The notes under the pieces are model-generated. The model saw nothing but the letters and a program-made list of their open reading frames with translations. It was not told the DNA's origin and made no database searches. DNA of 5,961 nucleotides from Acidobacteriota bacterium (GTDB lineage: Bacteria; Acidobacteriota; Blastocatellia; Pyrinomonadales; Pyrinomonadaceae), in NCBI GenBank assembly GCA_029777145.1, contig JAKOSS010000825.1:1-5961 (forward strand), written 5' to 3'. Positions within the stretch are counted from its first letter, which is position 1, and the number at the start of each line of letters is the position of its first letter. Below are positions 5,061-5,961 of the stretch, piece after piece. The translations under genes and the position numbers were made by a program.

Positions 5061-5961
5061 ATGAAACGAAACATCATTTTTGCATCTCTGCTGTCTCTCG
5101 GACTGCTCGCCTTTGCGGCCTGCGATTCGGGCGGAAACAAACCGGCCAATAAACCGGCGAACAAACCGGTGGCCCAAAACACGATCAACCCGTCGGCGCC
5201 GACCGGAGCCCAGCCGCCGAACATGTTGGGCAATCCGAACGCGACCGTCACGATCGAGGAATTCGCCGATTACCAGTGCCCGACCTGCGCGCAGATCCAC
5301 GGGGTGATGAAGGAGGTCCAGGCGGCCTACGGATCGCGGATCAAGTTCATCTTCCGCAGTTTTCCGTTGACGCAGATCCACCGAAACGCATTCGACGCCG
5401 CCGTCGCAGCGGAATCTGCCGGCCGGCAGGGCAAGTATTGGGATATGCAGAATCTGCTTTTCCAGAATCAGAACGCTTGGTCGAATTCGGCCGATCCGCG
5501 GCCTGTTTTCGAAGGCTACGCCGGAACGCTCGGAATCGACGTCGAACGGTTCAAGGCCGATATGGCCGGAATGGAGACGAAAGAACGCGTCCAGCGCGAT
5601 CTCGACCGCGGCCGCGCGCTCAACATCAACTCGACGCCGACGATCTTCATCAATGGCATGTCGGTGCCGTTCGAACAGATGAAGCTCGAATCGTTCCGCC
5701 AGATCATCGACGCCGAACTGGCAAAGAATCCGCCGCCGCAACAAACGGTCGCACCGACCGCCGAATCGTCAAGCCCGTCGAACGCCAACACGGCGAAACC
5801 GATAGGTTGCGGCACGATAGCCGCGCACGGGAGCACCCGTCGCGTCTTCGAGGCGCTGCTTCGCCTCGCTCGTCTCGGCGCGAAAGACTTCCCGCGTCTG
5901 CGTATACACGGTGCGATGCGTGAGCCCGTGACAGGCCACTTCATGGCCGGCGGCATGGATC
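5061..5961 (+). CDS. DsbA-family thiol-disulfide oxidoreductase lipoprotein (3' end replaced)
   Basis: This frame is open from ATG 5061 to the window end without a stop, but only residues 1 to about 247 (to about 5801) look native. The N-terminus is a lipoprotein signal (MKRNIIFASLLSLGLLAFAAC) with lipid-carrying Cys21. A low-complexity linker follows (KPANKPANKP), then a DsbA/thioredoxin-4 type domain from about 55 to 222. It holds the redox motif CPTC (73-76) in EFADYQCPTC, FRSFPLTQIHRNA (98-110) and the cis-Pro loop STPT (191-194) before IFING. A Pro/Gln/Ser/Asn-rich tail begins near 223. Such proteins oxidise, reduce or isomerise disulfides in envelope proteins. An outer or inner membrane anchor is inferred from Cys21. 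The gene starts 29 bp after dxs on the same strand, so co-transcription is plausible. No good Shine-Dalgarno lies close to the ATG; AAGGA at 5030-5034 is too distant. Beyond about 5801 the frame runs antisense through a deacetylase gene, so that part of the translation is not real protein. Confidence 0.85.
   Translation, partial: MKRNIIFASLLSLGLLAFAACDSGGNKPANKPANKPVAQNTINPSAPTGAQPPNMLGNPNATVTIEEFADYQCPTCAQIHGVMKEVQAAYGSRIKFIFRSFPLTQIHRNAFDAAVAAESAGRQGKYWDMQNLLFQNQNAWSNSADPRPVFEGYAGTLGIDVERFKADMAGMETKERVQRDLDRGRALNINSTPTIFINGMSVPFEQMKLESFRQIIDAELAKNPPPQQTVAPTAESSSPSNANTAKPIGCGTIAAHGSTRRVFEALLRLARLGAKDFPRLRIHGAMREPVTGHFMAGGMD
5139..5174 (+). repeat. 12-bp tandem repeat in lipoprotein linker
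   Basis: Three successive 12-bp units beginning AAACCGGC/T encode KPAN, KPAN and KPVA directly after the lipidated Cys. It is a flexible spacer between the membrane anchor and the redox domain, and a site where copy number may vary between strains. Confidence 0.6.
5802..5961 (-). pseudogene. internal fragment of a polysaccharide deacetylase
   Basis: Read leftwards from 5960, these bases give 53 residues of a NodB-type polysaccharide deacetylase: AAGHEVACHGLTHRTVY, then QTREVFRAETSEAKQRLED, then ATGAPVRGYRAATY. The HGLTH element is the metal-binding HxxxH of the family, and GYRAATY is the following catalytic-pocket motif (usually RAPxY). The wording is closest to the deacetylases associated with exosortase/exopolysaccharide clusters. 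Such enzymes remove N-acetyl groups from extracellular or wall glycans. Both ends are missing: the upstream part lies beyond the window, and downstream the homology stops at 5802, after which the frame turns to nonsense and reaches a stop inside the lipoprotein gene. The fragment is joined tail-on, in opposite orientation, to that gene. It is either a rearrangement breakpoint or a chimeric join. Confidence 0.75.

Noticed and set aside
4953..5744. Open frame of 263 codons antisense to the end of dxs and the lipoprotein gene
   Set aside because: It overlaps two well-supported genes, has no domain, and is a codon-usage shadow.
5276..5923. Plus-strand frame of 215 codons inside the lipoprotein gene
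   Set aside because: It is very rich in Arg and Pro, starts inside the CPTC region of the real gene in another frame, and crosses the 5802 junction.
5516..5956. Minus-strand frame of 146 codons starting in the deacetylase fragment
   Set aside because: It is shifted relative to the deacetylase frame (it gives none of the HGLTH or GYRAATY motifs) and then runs antisense to the lipoprotein gene.

Overview
The window looks like chromosomal DNA from a GC-rich, didermic soil- or water-type bacterium. The best guess is Acidobacteriota (Blastocatellia/Pyrinomonadales-like). This rests on the style of the Rhs core, the Dxs sequence, the Spy-like protein and the heptamer-type repeats. It is inference only, since no rRNA or ribosomal marker is present.

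Layout. Positions 27 to about 1730 (minus) hold the C-terminal part of an Rhs/YD-repeat polymorphic protein. It has a well-preserved core (about 852-1730), a textbook cleavage motif (837-866) and an AT-richer variable tip of 269 residues (30-836) that I cannot assign to a known toxin family. Its 5' part is gone. Positions 1740-1981 are a patchwork of two heptamer arrays, a dispersed direct repeat, and a short scrap of Rhs coding sequence in another frame. A clear intrinsic terminator (2050-2079, minus) closes the next gene, a secreted Spy/CpxP-like LTxxQ protein (2105-2665, minus). A 415-bp divergent intergenic region (2684-3099) carries a 7+7 bp palindrome just upstream of the spy-like gene and a pair of inverted repeats. 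On the plus strand follow dxs (3100-5031), the first enzyme of the MEP isoprenoid pathway, complete and with its catalytic residues, and, 29 bp later, a DsbA-fold CPTC lipoprotein (from 5061).

The last 160 bp (5802-5961) do not belong to the lipoprotein gene. On the opposite strand they encode the middle of a polysaccharide deacetylase (metal HxxxH and the GYRAATY motif) whose homology stops dead at the junction. This is a recombination breakpoint or, more likely at a sequence end, an assembly chimera.

The genes do not form one pathway. dxs and the thiol-disulfide lipoprotein may share a transcript. The Spy-like protein and the lipoprotein are both envelope proteins. The Rhs tip is the accessory part of the window, and any cognate immunity gene would lie just to the left, outside it.
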